Below, piece by piece: positions 1-11,061 of a DNA stretch of 64,000 nucleotides. Under the pieces are notes generated by a model. It was not told the origin of the DNA. It did no database searches and saw nothing but the letters and a program-made list of their open reading frames with translations. Origin of the DNA: Symbiodinium natans (taxonomy: Eukaryota; Sar; Dinophyceae; Suessiales; Symbiodiniaceae); contig CAJNDS010001491.1 of assembly GCA_905221605.1 (NCBI GenBank), forward strand, positions 660,360 to 724,359, given 5' to 3'. The position numbers and the translations under genes were made by a program. How positions within the stretch are numbered: the stretch's first letter is position 1; each line of letters opens with the position of its first letter.

Positions 1-1401
1 CTATAGTCCACATGCCGAAAATCCCAAACCCTAAGTTGTATGCACTGGTAGGCGAGCCCCCAAAATGATGGGACCCTGCTTTTGACAGCTCAGGGTGTGT
101 AGGAGGTTCATCTCTAGTGGGTTTAGGGTTTAGGGTTCAGGGGTCTTCCACGAATTGGGGTTAGTTGTGGAAAGTCCGATTCGAAGATTCTCACAGTCTT
201 GGGGAACCTACTCTACCTGCTACTACAGTGTACTTAAAAGGTGCCCTAGTTTGGAGAGCTCTCTGACGCTATCTTTTTTACTTGGCTTTAAGAGGATCAT
301 ATTCCGGAATCTTCTTCAGAAATTTTCAAGAAGTTAAGCGTGACCCTGAACTACCTTTTGTTTTGGGTATCTGAGAGCAGTGGCCATGTGCTTCAGAGCG
401 TCTCACACAAAGTCGGGGCGCCTCCGTCGAGGCCTCGCACTCCGCCTTCGGCTGACATGGGAAACGCTCACTGAAACCCCCTAAACCCGGAGTTGAACTC
501 TTTAGGGTTTCAGGTTTAGGGTTTAGGGTTTCAAGGTTTCAAGGTTTGTGGCCCTGAGCCCTAAGCCCTAAAGCCCCTGAAGCCCCCTAAACCCCCTAAA
601 CCCCGAAAGCAAAGAGCCTAATTGTAAGTTTCCTGAGCAGCTCCACCTGAGCAGTCTCGAAGCTTTATTTCTGCCCCAAATATCCCCTGTGCGCATGGTA
701 GGCTCTCAAGCTTATGGCATTTTTTTTGGCACTTGTCTAAGGCTCCCGTATCATTAGAGGTATGTCAACAAATGGCCTTAGTAACGACGAGGCGGCGCCT
801 GAAGTGCGAAACTTAGAATGCGTTCTTACGAAGGAGACTTGATATTTCATGTCATTTGCCCCTGTTTGCTTTCGCGTAGGTGGGACCATCAAGTTTACAT
901 ATCAAGTGCGCACGAGCTTCAAGTCTCGCATGACGCTGCTCTGAGAAAATAGTTGTTGAACTCAGTGCTCTGAATTCTAGTTTCAAAAGCCTACCAGAAA
1001 AAATTCAAAATTCATCTATGCAGTCAAGTTTTCCCCATTCAAGCCGTAGAGGATAAGCTGTAGAAGACAAGACTTTGCAAGTAACCGGCGCATTCTGGTA
1101 AAATCGTAGGAATGTCCTTCTACGTACTTTTTTTTTATACTTCCAAGTCAGTCACTGGACTTGGCCGAAGGCCCGAAGGGCAAAGACCCCTGATGGAATC
1201 TCGCCACCGGGCAAAAATGCTTGGGGTTTTGGGGCTTAGGGTTTAGGGTTTGGGGTTTAGGGTTTGGGGTTTAGGGTTTGGGGTTTAGGGTTTAGGGTTT
1301 AGGGTTTGGGGTTTAGGGTTTAGGGTTTTTGTGGCTGCGGCCCTCTAAACCTCGAGCTCCGCAGCGACAACAGCCACAACCGCAAGGGAGCACACCTTCA
1401 G

Positions 1402-1459
1402 GTGTGACGCTGGAGGCGCATGATCGCAGCGGGTTGCCGAGCCCGGTGGCTTTGCTGCA
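1402..1459 (+). CDS. Exon-like island (partial, unknown product)
   Basis: An AG acceptor (CTTCAG) precedes an open stretch reading VTLEAHDRSGLPSPVALLQ; a GA dinucleotide follows as possible donor. It lies just right of a telomeric array. No domain is recognised. The frame was chosen because the other two are compositionally poor. Confidence 0.35.
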
Positions 1460-1895
1460 GAAAAAAATTGGGGGCGCTTCCAGCATCCGTGGTGTTTGGG
1501 GTGCTCCAGGTCCTACATCCGCGGGCCCGCGATGCTCGGACCCCGTGCTGTTACTATGCAAGTCCTATACGTCAACCTTTGTTTTTTCACACCTCGAGAA
1601 ATGATCCAGTTGCCACAATACGTTTACTTTGCTTTGTTTATTATCAGTATATTGCCACTACAAGTACTGTTACCATCCTCCTTCTCCAACTTCTACCCAG
1701 AATTTGTGACGGCGGCCTCTGCTCTGATCTGTGAGAAGAAGTAGGAAGGTTATGCTCAGTCTCAGATGCCTTGAGCGAATCTTTGCCTTGCTAGCCGAGA
1801 GGCCAGGTACAGTGTTGTGGTCGAGCGCAAGGAGCGTGTGCGGCGCCGCTGCAGGCTCTTTTTTCTTGAGTGAAAGTCCAGTATATTAGGTAGCA

Positions 1896-2591
1896 ATGAG
1901 CTTGACGCGTGCGGTCTACTTTCTCGTGCTGTGGTCAGCCGACGGTACTTGCAACTGTCGCGATGGCTCCTGCAACGAGGTTTGCACAAACAATGCCACT
2001 GTGCCCCACTTGAACCTGACTGATGGGTTCTGCAATGCAATGGGGCAACTCAGCATGACTCACCAAGAAATGTGCTGTGCCTGTCCTCAATGGGAGTGTT
2101 CGCAGACCTGGTCCAATGGAGACCCCAGTGCTTGCGACGGGCATGCCGGGGGATCGTGTGACCAGGTTTCCTGCACGCAGTGCTATCACAAAGCTTTTGT
2201 CCCTGAGTTTGGTGACACGGTGTGTGGGAAATACGTCAACGGTCCGTACAATCTGGGAGACAAGAGTGTCGTGCAATGTGCCCAGGCATGCACTGCACAT
2301 GCCGAGTGTAACGCCTTCGAGTACTGGGACGACGATGTGGGAAATTACCGTGAGTGCAAACTCTGCGTGACTTATAGAGTCTCTCCAGACAGCAACACGC
2401 ACGCCAAAAGACGCAGCAAATGGCTCCAAGTTTCTTCTTCCGAGTGCGCAGGGTGCACCTGCTTCGGGGCCTTTTGCTTCTGCGAATGCACCGCGAATGA
2501 CGGTTGTTGGGCATGGGGTCACGCGCCAAAGAGTACGCTCATTGCCATTCCCTGGCTTCTGGCTGCTGCGCAGCTGGCTGCATTGGGCTAA
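1896..2591 (+). CDS. Secreted cysteine-rich protein, probably GPI-anchored, with PAN/apple-like module
   Basis: Single open frame of 231 residues with no visible intron. The N-terminus (MSLTRAVYFLVLW) resembles a signal peptide. The middle is very rich in cysteine, with many CxC/CxxC pairs. Around residues 110-155 the pattern CGKYVNG...CAQACTAHAECNAFEYW...CKLC resembles PAN/apple modules, which bind protein or carbohydrate outside the cell. The last 20 residues (IAIPWLLAAAQLAALG end) are hydrophobic and reach the stop codon, as in a GPI-attachment signal. The likely place is therefore the cell surface. The long minus-strand frame over the same bases is a shadow: it lacks a signal peptide and a coherent cysteine pattern. 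The ligand is unknown. Intronless form contrasts with the heavily interrupted genes nearby. Confidence 0.7.
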   Translation: MSLTRAVYFLVLWSADGTCNCRDGSCNEVCTNNATVPHLNLTDGFCNAMGQLSMTHQEMCCACPQWECSQTWSNGDPSACDGHAGGSCDQVSCTQCYHKAFVPEFGDTVCGKYVNGPYNLGDKSVVQCAQACTAHAECNAFEYWDDDVGNYRECKLCVTYRVSPDSNTHAKRRSKWLQVSSSECAGCTCFGAFCFCECTANDGCWAWGHAPKSTLIAIPWLLAAAQLAALG

Positions 2592-2990
2592 CGAAGGGTC
2601 TCTTGAACAGTACTTGGAATCGCTCAGCACCGCCTAACAGGGACCTTCGGTGATATTTATGCAGCTCCTGCGTGTTCGAATCACAGCAAAAAACATGCTC
2701 GCATTCTTATTCCAGTGGCCTGTTGTAGGACGTGCTGAGGGACAATTAGTTTTTGCAGCCTGTTCTCAAACAGAGACCGGCTCCTGCGCAAAATGAGCTC
2801 TTGCGAAACATGTCTCGCAAAACGGCATCGCCAGCCCATTTGTAATGAAAGCCCCCCCCTCCCCCCCTGAAAGGCAAAGAGAGATCTTAATGTGATCCGT
2901 GAAGCCGTGAAGCGCTTCTTGACTCAACTGGGCACCCTTGAATTAGGGTCTCGCCACCGAGCAGCATGGTTGGGGGTTTCGGGCCTGCAC
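2592..2990. other. Gap without recognised gene
   Basis: Sequence downstream of the cysteine-rich gene; nothing beyond short C-runs and no convincing exon. Confidence 0.5.
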
Positions 2991-3124
2991 TACTTGGAGG
3001 TTCAGGGGCACTTATAACCCCAAGCAGAAGTCTACTTCTAACCTACTTCTAACCTACTTAGGAGACTTAGGGGGCTTACAAGTACAGTTGTAATTGGGGC
3101 TAGAAGTACCCATGAACCTCCAGG
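2991..3124. mobile_element. MITE-A copy (diverged)
   Basis: Begins TACTTGGAGG and ends with CATGAACCTCC in inverted orientation; the interior has ACTTATAACCCC and repeated TCTAACCTACT. Same family as 7,513. Confidence 0.6.
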
Positions 3125-3159
3125 TGCGGGGATCTAAGTACCGGAGACGACAGAAAAGC

Positions 3160-3765
3160 CTAAACCTTAAACCCTAAGCGCTAAAACCTCAACCCTGAAC
3201 CCTAAACCCTCAGGGGGCTTAGGCCCCCTTCTTGAGGCTGCTCTCAAAGGCGCAGGAAGTATCCCCATGCCCTTTGCTGAAAGAAGACTCCCTCTAAGCA
3301 GTCCCAATGTGCTTTGGGGCATGTTCCGTGGCCTTCTGCACCCCACCACGGCTGCCGGCCGCCCGTCACCCTTCGATCGAAGGCTGTGAGGCTCAACTCC
3401 GTAAGCCCGAAGCTTTTTCAAAACCCTAAAGCCCTGAAACCCCTAAAAAACCTAAACCCCTAAAAACCCGAAAGCTCTAAAACCCTGATGCCCGAAAACC
3501 CCTAGAAACACCCCAGTGCCCTAAAACCCTAAAATATAACCCCTAAAACCTCCTAAAACCCTAAAACCCGTAAACTCCCCTGAAACCCGTCAAGCCCTTA
3601 ACCCCCCAAAACTCCCCAAACCCCCCAAACCCCTAAAACCCCTACCCCTAAAAAACCCGAAACTCCTAAACCTGAGAAACCCCTAAACCCCTAAAGAAAC
3701 CCTAAAAAACCCCTAAACAACCCCGAAAAAACCCCCCTAAACACCCCTAAAACCTCAAAAAAGGC
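3160..3765. repeat. Degenerate CCCTAAA-like tract
   Basis: Mixed 7-12-mers such as CCCTAAAACC and CCCCTAAA, all in C-strand orientation, with a unique stretch at about 3,220-3,420 holding no convincing frame. Looks like decayed telomeric DNA ahead of the island at 3,784. Confidence 0.8.
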
Positions 3766-3783
3766 CACCATAAAGGGCTGCAG

Positions 3784-3860
3784 CTGCCATGGCCCTTGGC
3801 GGCTCCCCCGCGCGGGGCGACCTGGAGCGGACCCTGCAGGGCTTCGAGGCAGGGTCCAGG
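3784..3860 (+). CDS. Exon-like island
   Basis: CTGCAG acceptor, then an open frame containing MALGGSPARGDLERTLQGF. A long run of degenerate CCCTAAA lies to the left; a T-run and TTTAGGG-like DNA lie to the right. Product unknown. Confidence 0.45.
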
Positions 3861-4434
3861 GCTCTTTTTTTTTTTTTTTTCCGGTTTTCTAAGGGTTTCT
3901 TTTAGGGTATTTTTCGGAGGTTGTTTTAGGGTTAGGGTTTTTTCAGATTTTGTTTTTTTTTTGTGTGTGGGTGGCGGGCGGGACCGAGCGGGACCGGGCG
4001 GGACCGGGCGAGTTTAGGGTTCAGGGTCTTGGGGTTCAGGGTTTAGGTCCAGGGGTTGGACGCTGGAGGGGCTTTAAAGGGTTTTCGTGCGTCAGGAGCT
4101 GGGGCTTGCGGGTTGAGGGCTTTAGGGCTTAGCTGGTTTTGGGACTGGGTTTTAGGCTTCAGGGGTGTTTTGTGGGGTGGGAGGCATGGGCTTGAGGACC
4201 ACCTGCAACGCAACCCCAAGCCACACGGAGAGCCGGGGTTTAGGCTCAGGAACCTTGTCCGCAAGCCTTTAACCCTAACTAAACTGAAGCCTTGAACCCC
4301 TAAACCCTGAAACCCAGACTGAACCCCAGACCTCCAAACCCCCTAAACCCCCCCAAGCCACCGAACCCTAATCCCTAAACCCTAACCCCTAACCTTAACC
4401 CCTACCCCTAATCCCAAAGCCCGAGTCCCTAAAT

Positions 4435-4498
4435 AAACCCTAAACCCTAAACCCTAAACCCTAAACCCTAAACCCTAAACCCTAAACCCTAAACCCTA
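4435..4498. repeat. Perfect CCCTAAA array
   Basis: About nine perfect C-strand heptamers directly upstream of the island at 4,504. Confidence 0.95.
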
Positions 4499-4503
4499 AT
4501 TAG

Positions 4504-4589
4504 CAAGGGGCCTTGAGAAGTGCACTGAGGACTATGCAAGAGCACTGCAGCCGTTGGTGGGCGGCCTACGGGAGTTGGAGGCTCTTGGG
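4504..4589 (+). CDS. Exon-like island, helical-looking
   Basis: A perfect CCCTAAA array ends in TTAG and the frame then reads ARGLEKCTEDYARALQPLVG, continuing to GGLRELEALG before GTCTAGGG, a possible GT donor inside degenerate telomeric sequence. Amphipathic, charged composition is protein-like. Family not recognised. Confidence 0.6.
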
Positions 4590-5170
4590 GTCTAGGGTGT
4601 AAGGTTGAGGGTTAGGGCTTAGGTTTTTTTAGGGTTTTTGTGGTTTTGGGTTTAGGGATTCGGGGAGTAGGGGATTTTGGGGTGCAGGGTTTCGATTTTT
4701 GGAGGGCGTAGGGGAGCTTGGGGTTAGGAGGGCTTAGGGATTGAAGAGTTCAGGGTGTTTGACGGGGGTTTAGGGCTTCGGGTTGAGGTTGCGGGGCTTT
4801 GGGGTCGTAAGGGGTCACTTGCGTTGAGTTTCGGACCCGCGACCGAGCAAGTCTAGGGGTTGCAGGGTTGACTTGGGCTTCGGGATTTCGAGGCTTCGCA
4901 AGTGCAGGGTGTTCGGGGCTTGCGGTTGTATCACATGCCCAAAGACGTGCTTAAAGCTTGTAGAGTACACAGCAAGTCCTGAACCCGAAATCCCAAAACT
5001 GCCCAAAACTTAAACCCGTAGCCCTGTAGCCCTATTACCCTATAACTCTATAACCCAAAAAATCTGGAATCCTAGAACCTTGTAAATCCTAATTCCGAAA
5101 CGGACAGGCCCAAAGCGACACCAGGTGTTTCCAGGTTCAGGGACATAGGTCTTTACTCCAAGCCCTGAAG

Positions 5171-5232
5171 AGGAAGCCGTACAGCTGCTGTTGCCTGCTG
5201 ATGGCCGCGTGGTGCCTCCTATATTGATCCAG
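5171..5232 (+). CDS. Exon-like island with GA donor
   Basis: Between an AAG acceptor and a GA donor (ATCCAG|GAAATT) the frame reads EEAVQLLLPADGRVVPPILI Q. GA donors are known in dinoflagellates. Product unknown. Confidence 0.5.
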
Positions 5233-5479
5233 GAAATTTCAGGGAATACTGCGCAATCGACTTGAACCTAAACCCTCAGGCCTTAAACCCTAAGCCCCAA
5301 AATCTAAACCCAAAACCCCAAAACCTAAGCCCCAAACCCTAAACCCCAAACCCTAGACTCCCAATCTCCCAAACTGCCCAAAACCCTGCACCTATGGCTT
5401 AAGTTTCGGGCCTAGGGTTCCCGCACTTCGAGGTGCACTCTAGGGGTAGTTTCATGGGCCCTTAATATGGTCCCTTAGG

Positions 5480-5705
5480 GTTTCGGGTTTAGGGTTTAGG
5501 GTTTAGGGTTTGGGGTTTAGGGTTTAGGGACCTTGACTCCCATGGTTTCGGTCGACTTCTGAGGGCCTCCTCCAGCTGGGCAGCTCCGCGCCATGCACGG
5601 GGGCTCAGAGCTGCGGTTTAGGGTTTAGGGTTTAGGGTTTGGGGTTTAGGGTTTAGGGTTTAGGGTTTGGGGTTTAGGGTTGAGGGTTTAGGGTTGAGGG
5701 TTGAG
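5480..5705. repeat. TTTAGGG arrays, two blocks
   Basis: G-strand heptamers at about 5,480-5,528 and 5,618-5,705, with TTTGGGG and TTGAGGG variants, around a weak island at 5,558-5,615 (SEGLLQLGSSAPCTGAQS) that I do not call separately. Confidence 0.9.
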
Positions 5706-6031
5706 GGTTTCGGGGTGGCAGCTTCGGCCACGTCTCTTTGCCAGGCTGTGAAAAGTACTCGCGTGTTGTTGCGGTCGTTTCAATTTGTTTGTTGTCGTGT
5801 GTCTTGTAAGGGCCCGATGATGATCGTAAGAACCAGGGGGGGTCGAGTCTACTGTCGGATTGTAGGCGGTGGGACACACAAAAAACGAAATCGTTAATGA
5901 ATCCTCCCAAGATGCCCCGAAGCCCTAGTTAGCCAAAAGCCTCAGGCTTTGCAGAAACCGAGTATCCATGCAGAGGAGGTTTTGGGGGGTCAGGGCTAGG
6001 AAGTGCTGCTGACCGGCAACGAAGCCTCTGC

Positions 6032-6101
6032 AATGTTTAGGGTTTAGGGTTTAGGGTTTAGGGTTTAGGGTTTAGGGTTTAGGGTTTAGGGTTTAGGGTT
6101 C
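6032..6101. repeat. Perfect TTTAGGG array
   Basis: Ten uninterrupted G-strand heptamers. The flanks, including 6,100-6,970, hold no gene I can support; only short C-rich heptamer remnants are seen. Confidence 0.95.
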
Positions 6102-6974
6102 CTTGTTTTTGTATGAAACCTGTGTCATGATGGAGAGTCCACAGCAAGATTCCGAAGCAAGACCTGGAGCCCTAAAGCCTTAGGCCCCGACGCCCTGAAA
6201 CCCAAAGTGCTATCAAGGAGCTTTCTTCTTGGGAACCAAGGCCTTGACTGTCACCGTAAGAAGCGAAAACCAAAAACCTATATATATGCCCGAACACCCC
6301 TAACATCCTAACACCCGAACACCCCAACATTCTAGCACGCTTGCACCCTACTATAGGGGCCTGAAGAACTAGAATAGGGTGTTGTAATATTCGTAATTTG
6401 TCTGACCTCTATGTTAACACTCTACTACCCTCACACCCTTAGCCCCTGCACTCTCAACCGAGTCACGGGCTTCACCGGCTCTGTCGTCTCGCGCCCTGGC
6501 TGCTGGCAGGTTTCTCGTGCAGGGATTTCAAGTTAGGGCCAGTTTAGGATTTAGGGTTGAGGGGTTTGGGACACTTGGGGTTTAGGGTTTAGGGTCCCAA
6601 GCTCTAAACCTTTAACTCTAGACTTGCCTAGACCTCAATTGCGTCAGGTTGACACGCCCCCGCAAGCCCACACGCCTGGACGAAAGCCCTTTTGTAGAAC
6701 CCTGGGTGGCTCGTAAAGCCCTCAACCCTAAACCTTTAACCCTACAGCCCTAAACCCTACAGCCCGAAACCCTAAACCCCAAGCCCCAAAGGTCCCAAAC
6801 TGAGCTTGACAACTCGGAGTAGTGGACCCGAAGAAGCGCAGCAAGGTTTGAGGGCTTTTGGGTTTAAGTTTTTTCATCTTTTGTTTGAGGGGGGTGGTCT
6901 AGGGTTTTGGGGTTTAAGGGCTTTGTACAGTCGTTGAGGGTGTAGGCTTCTTCAGGCTTAGATAGCATCATGTA

Positions 6975-6984
6975 CACTCTTTCT

Positions 6985-7016
<32 letters not shown>

Positions 7017-7070
7017 CCTCTCTCTCTCTCCTCTCTCTCTCTCCCTCCTTCCTCTCTCTCTCTCTCTGAC
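6975..7070. repeat. CT/TC microsatellite
   Basis: About 95 bp of CT-rich dinucleotide repeat immediately left of the next exon-like island. It could serve as its polypyrimidine tract. Confidence 0.9.
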
Positions 7071-7074
7071 AAAG

Positions 7075-7199
7075 GTGGTGCTTCCGAGATGGCAGCCTCG
7101 GGTACGGCGCTGCTGCGGTTGCTCGAGCCAGGGCCCTGGGCGATGATCCGGCCGTATGGGTTCTTCCTTCCGGACTGCTTCGGGTTTCCGGTTCAACAG
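7075..7199 (+). CDS. Exon-like island with GT donor
   Basis: Follows the CT tract and an AAAG acceptor. The frame reads ASEMAASGTALLRLLEPGPW and on to FGFPVQQ, ending at CAACAG|GTCTCT. At 125 bp it is one of the longest islands. Product unknown. Confidence 0.55.
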
Positions 7200-7512
7200 G
7201 TCTCTACTGAGAGTGTGGCTTCCGGGGATTCTTGGGGACATTTCTCTAGAGGTCGAGAGAGGAGCCTTAAAGCTGTAGCCACCTGAGATCACCTGAGTTT
7301 GGCGCCGTACCATCTCATGCTCCAAGGCCGCCTATCAGGGATTGGGGCCATTAGGGTTCAGGACTCAGGACTGTTGCGGGGCACCAAGAGCGGCTTTCCA
7401 ACCGCTGCTCCTTTGCAGTCCTGGTGACTCTTGTGGGCTTTTGGCTGCGAGTGCTGGGCGCGGCTAGGTATGGGTACCTGGCCTTCGGCCGACCCCAAGC
7501 CTCCCAGCCCCC

Positions 7513-7656
7513 TACTTGGAGGTTCATGGTACTTACTAACCAATTGTAACTGTACTTAAAACCCTACTTATAAGTGGGATAACCCCTGTAAGGCCCTTTA
7601 GGGGTATGATAAGTAGGGTTATAAGTACAGTTGTAAGTACCATGAACCTCCAAGTA
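7513..7656. mobile_element. MITE-A: palindromic element with TA ends
   Basis: Inverted arms ACTTGGAGGTTCATGG and its complement face each other across about 144 bp, bounded by TA on both sides. The interior repeats ACTGTACTT / AAGTACAGT in opposite orientation, so the whole unit is a near-perfect hairpin. No ORF. Related copies lie at 2,991, 13,438, 33,890, 37,345, 45,594 and 59,620. Confidence 0.75.
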
Positions 7657-7819
7657 AGTCCTAAAGCGCGTAAGCGCCAACTCAACATCTTTTTAATCCC
7701 CCAGGTGACTCTCCTCGACTTCGTGGCTTGGTCGCAGCTTTGGTTGGGGTTTGGGGCTTAGGTTTTGCGCATCCTGGATTCAGGGGTGCGGGATGTAGGG
7801 TTTCTGCAGAGCTGGTTCT

Positions 7820-8035
7820 CCCTAAACCCTAAACCCTAAACCCTAAACCCCAAACCCTAAACCCTAAACCCTAAACCCTAAACCCTAAACCCTAAACCCT
7901 AAACCCTAAACCCTAAACCCTAAACCCTAAACCCCTAAACCCTAAACCCTAAACCTTAAACCCTAAACCCTAAACCCTAAACCCTAAACCCTAAGCCCTA
8001 AGCCCTAATCCCTGGACCCTAAACCCTAAACCCTC
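7820..8035. repeat. Long CCCTAAA array
   Basis: About 30 C-strand heptamers, mostly perfect, decaying at the right end to CCCTAAG and CCCTCAG. Confidence 0.95.
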
Positions 8036-8246
8036 AGATTCTGGGTTTTGGGGTTAGGAACGTGGTGCTTGAGCAAGGTGAGCTCAACTTTCGGTTTGAG
8101 GCTTTGAGGACTCATCAAGACTGCGAGCGTCAGCCCTCGGAAGCCTCCGCCCTTAGCAACTCCCTACATCCTTAGCCCCAGGAGCTCGGATTGCCCCACA
8201 CTACACACTGCACCCTAAACCCCAAACCCTAAACCCTAAGCCTCAG

Positions 8247-8309
8247 GTCCTCTCCGCTGGGCCCAGCGAGGACAATGAGCCCTGGCGCCAGCGACGTGGC
8301 TGAGACTGG
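8247..8309 (+). CDS. Exon-like island
   Basis: CCTCAG acceptor after C-strand heptamers; best frame SSPLGPARTMSPGASDVAET; then GGTCTAGGGTTTAGGG. Low-complexity residues make this one weaker. Confidence 0.35.
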
Positions 8310-8458
8310 GGTCTAGGGTTTAGGGTTTAGGGTTTTAGGGTTTTAGGGCTTTTGGGTTTCGCGTGCAGCGTTCAGGGTTCCGGGTCGCCAGCAAGCTCAT
8401 TCGAAACCCCCAGACCCCCTGAACCACGGCTTTTCCTCCACCTGACACCCCGCAAAAC

Positions 8459-8690
8459 CAAACCTTAAACCCTAAACCCTAAACCCTAAACCCTAAACCC
8501 TAAACCCTAAACCCTAAACCCCTAAACCCCTAAACCCCTAAACCCCTAAACCCCTAAACCCCTAAACCCCTAAACCCCTAAACCCTAAACCCCTAAACCC
8601 CTAAACCCTAAACCCCTAAACCCCTAAACCCCTAAACCCTAAACCCCAAACCCTAAACCCCAAACCCTAAACCCCAAACCCTCAATAAGA
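8459..8690. repeat. CCCTAAA array passing into CCCCTAAA octamers
   Basis: Perfect heptamers to about 8,520, then 8-mer CCCCTAAA repeats to about 8,640, then CCCCAAA/CCCTAAA alternation. A clear case of a heptamer array giving rise to an octamer. Confidence 0.9.
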
Positions 8691-8720
8691 CACCCCAAAG
8701 CCCCCCCAAACGCGAGGCAG

Positions 8721-8786
8721 CTACTGGACATGGCCCCAGCAGTGCTTGCCACGTCGGATTTCCTGGTCTGCCGGAGATTGGGGCAG
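8721..8786 (+). CDS. Exon-like island with GC donor, phase 0 both ends
   Basis: GAGGCAG acceptor; 22 codons reading LLDMAPAVLATSDFLVCRRL GQ; then a GC donor (CAG|GCACCT) and a long T-run. The length is a multiple of three. Sits right of a long C-strand array. Product unknown. Confidence 0.55.
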
Positions 8787-9387
8787 GCACCTCTCTTTTT
8801 TTTTTTTTTGCTATTTGCGGGCTTTCATGGGGGTTTGTAGTGGTTTTGAATCTCAATCTCAATCCCCTAGACCTAATCATGATTCCTTCGGGGTGTCGTG
8901 GGTTTCGTAGGGTTAGAGGTGGGAGGTGTCGGTTGTTGGTTTCAGCACCTACGTAGGACCTACGCCCCAAGCTCCCCACACCCAAGATCCCAAGATCTCA
9001 GCCCCAAGCGCGAAGCCTTCGGGAGGTCTTGATACATGATGTGCTCTCTATTCTGGCTTTGGCGGCTTTGTTTTCTTTTTCAAACATCCTGACCTGTACC
9101 CCAAACCCCGAAAGCCCGGCGGGCCGAGCTGCCTTTTGTCGAAGGTGAGGTTTGAAGCCTCTGTGTCGGGGTTGGGGTTCAGAAATTCGCACTCCCGAAA
9201 GCATGTGCTTCAATATGCCATGCTGTCCGGCAGCATGCGATCATACAGCCGAAGATGCTTTTTTTTAAATCTTGAAGCCCATGTGGTACTCTAGTGTCGG
9301 GAGGGAGAGGGTGTACGAGGGCGAGGGGCTTGCGGGTGTAGGCCTTGAGAACCCAAGGTAGCATGTTGTCCTTGATTTTATTCATGG

Positions 9388-9507
9388 TATAGCCCTAAAC
9401 CCTAAGCCCTAAGCCCTAAGCCCTAAGCCCTAGGCCCTAAACCCTAAACCCTAAACCCTAAACCCCAAACCCTCAACCCTAAACCCTAAACCCTAAACCC
9501 TAAACCC
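9388..9507. repeat. CCCTAAA array supplying a 3' splice site
   Basis: C-strand heptamers ending TAAACCCAG; the final AG is the acceptor of the next island. Confidence 0.9.
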
Positions 9508-9509
9508 AG

Positions 9510-9602
9510 GTCATGGCCAGGCTGCTGTCGGAGGCCTCGGCCGGCGCTTGGCTCACATCCCTGGGCCGACGGTGCCTGGCCTCCTGGCGACTTTCTTTTA
9601 AT
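9510..9602 (+). CDS. Exon-like island (strong)
   Basis: Starts directly after ACCCAG and reads VMARLLSEASAGAWLTSLGR RCLASWRLS. Ends at AAT|GTTTGGG, with G-strand repeats following. Leucine/alanine-rich helical look. Family not recognised. Confidence 0.6.
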
Positions 9603-9603
9603 G

Positions 9604-9922
9604 TTTGGGTTTAGGGTTTAGGGTTTAGGGGTTAGGGTAGGTCTAGGGTCTAGGGTTTAGGGTTAAGGGTTTCGGGTTTCGGGTTAAGGCTTTCGGGTAT
9701 AGGGTTTAGGGTTTAGGATTTCAGGTTTAGGGTTTAGGGCTTAGGAGTTGAGGTTTAGGGTTTGGCGTTTGGGGCTTGAACCCTAAACACTTAACCTTAA
9801 ATCGTAGACTCTAAACCCTTAACCCTTAACCCTAAACCCTAAACCCTAAACCTTAAACCCTGAACCCTAAACCCTAAACCCTAAACCCTAAACCCTAAAC
9901 CCTATACCCTAAACCCTAAACG
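9604..9922. repeat. TTTAGGG block followed by CCCTAAA block (fold-back intron)
   Basis: 9,604-9,775 is G-strand and 9,777-9,922 is C-strand, with almost no spacer. Both splice sites of the inferred intron lie at the outer edges of this inverted repeat. Confidence 0.9.
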
Positions 9923-9925
9923 CAG

Positions 9926-10008
9926 CAATCCAAAGGAGCGCTCCTTCAACGAAGATGGCGGCATGGATCGAGCGGAGGCTGAGCCATTGGCAAAGAAGCA
10001 CGGGGGAT
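9926..10008 (+). CDS. Exon-like island with GA donor
   Basis: ACGCAG acceptor; frame NPKERSFNEDGGMDRAEAEP LAKKHGG; a stop follows unless the GA donor at 10,009 is used. Flanked left by C-strand and right by G-strand repeats. Confidence 0.5.
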
Positions 10009-10026
10009 GAAAGGGACAGCACAACT

Positions 10027-10130
10027 AGGTTTTAGGTTCTAGGTTTTAGGTTTAGGGTTTAGGGTTTTAGGGTTTAGGTTTTAGGTTCTAGGTTTTGGGG
10101 TCTAGGGTTAGGGTTTAGGGTTTAGGATAA
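10027..10130. repeat. Degenerate TTTAGGG-like array
   Basis: GGTTTTAGGTTCTAGG-type variants of the G-strand heptamer right of the island at 9,926. Confidence 0.85.
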
Positions 10131-10221
10131 CGAAGGGCTTGAAGACCCTGAACCCGAGGGTTTAGGAACAACGGCTTGCGTTTAGTGTTTAGGGGCACAG
10201 TTTTTTTTGGTTGCGTTTAGG

Positions 10222-10227
<6 letters not shown>

Positions 10228-10267
<40 letters not shown>

Positions 10268-10420
10268 GTATTTTTATTTTTTTTACGATTATTATTATTC
10301 TTATTCGTAGTATTTTTTTACTATTATTATTATTATTATCATTATTATTACGATTATGATTATGATTATGATTATGATGATGATGATGATGATTATTATT
10401 ATAATATATATATATATATG
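10228..10420. repeat. TTA/ATT, GATTAT and GAT microsatellites
   Basis: Consecutive triplet and hexamer tracts end in a TA dinucleotide run. The long open frames here are purely low-complexity and are not genes. 10,420-10,870 holds only degenerate telomeric sequence. Confidence 0.95.
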
Positions 10421-11061
10421 GTGCCTTATTTGAGGGGGTCGGTTTTCGTTTTTTGGGGTTCCTAGAGGGCTTTTAGTGCTTTGACGGCGTTTGCACATCC
10501 CCAATCCCTGATTCCCTTCAACTCCTAAACCCCTAGGCCTGTGGGTTTCGAGTTTAGACTTTAATTAAGTCTAGGGCTTAGGGTTTTTGAGTGTTTAGGG
10601 TTTAAGGCTCCAGTCACAGCAGGGCATGGTATCAGTGAGGCCTAGAAAGGCGTTTGGGGCCCAGGGGACGGTAGGGAATCTAGTGAGGTTCTTACAAAGC
10701 CTTTTGTCGAGCACCTGTGTGTACGAAGGTACGTCGTACCTACAGCCTAATCACCCTCAACCCTCAACCTGAACCTTAAACCCTAAAGCCAAAACCCTAA
10801 ACCTTAACTCCTAAACCCGAAACCCTAAACCCTAAACCCTAACCCTAAACCCGAAACCCGAAACCCTGAGCCTTCTTTCAGCACCTTGCTGGACTTGATG
10901 AAGCCCTAGACCCCTTAGACACGTCACTTCTCCGAGGGGCTTTAGGGCTTTACGTAGAGTTCAGGGTTTAGGGTTTAGGGTTCAGGGTTTAGGGTTTAGG
11001 GTCAAAACCTAAAAGCCCAAGCCTAGGCCCCTCCCCCCCCCTCGCCCCCCTCTGTCTCCAG

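Noticed and set aside
1935-2630. 231-codon minus-strand frame opposite the cysteine-rich gene
   Set aside because: Shadow frame: no signal peptide, no domain-like spacing, and the plus frame has a coherent secreted-protein architecture.
6864-7325. 153-codon Arg/Glu-rich minus-strand frame
   Set aside because: The Arg-Glu run is the CT microsatellite read in reverse.
10211-10504. Leu/Tyr/Ile-rich frames
   Set aside because: Pure triplet microsatellite translated; no coding signal.
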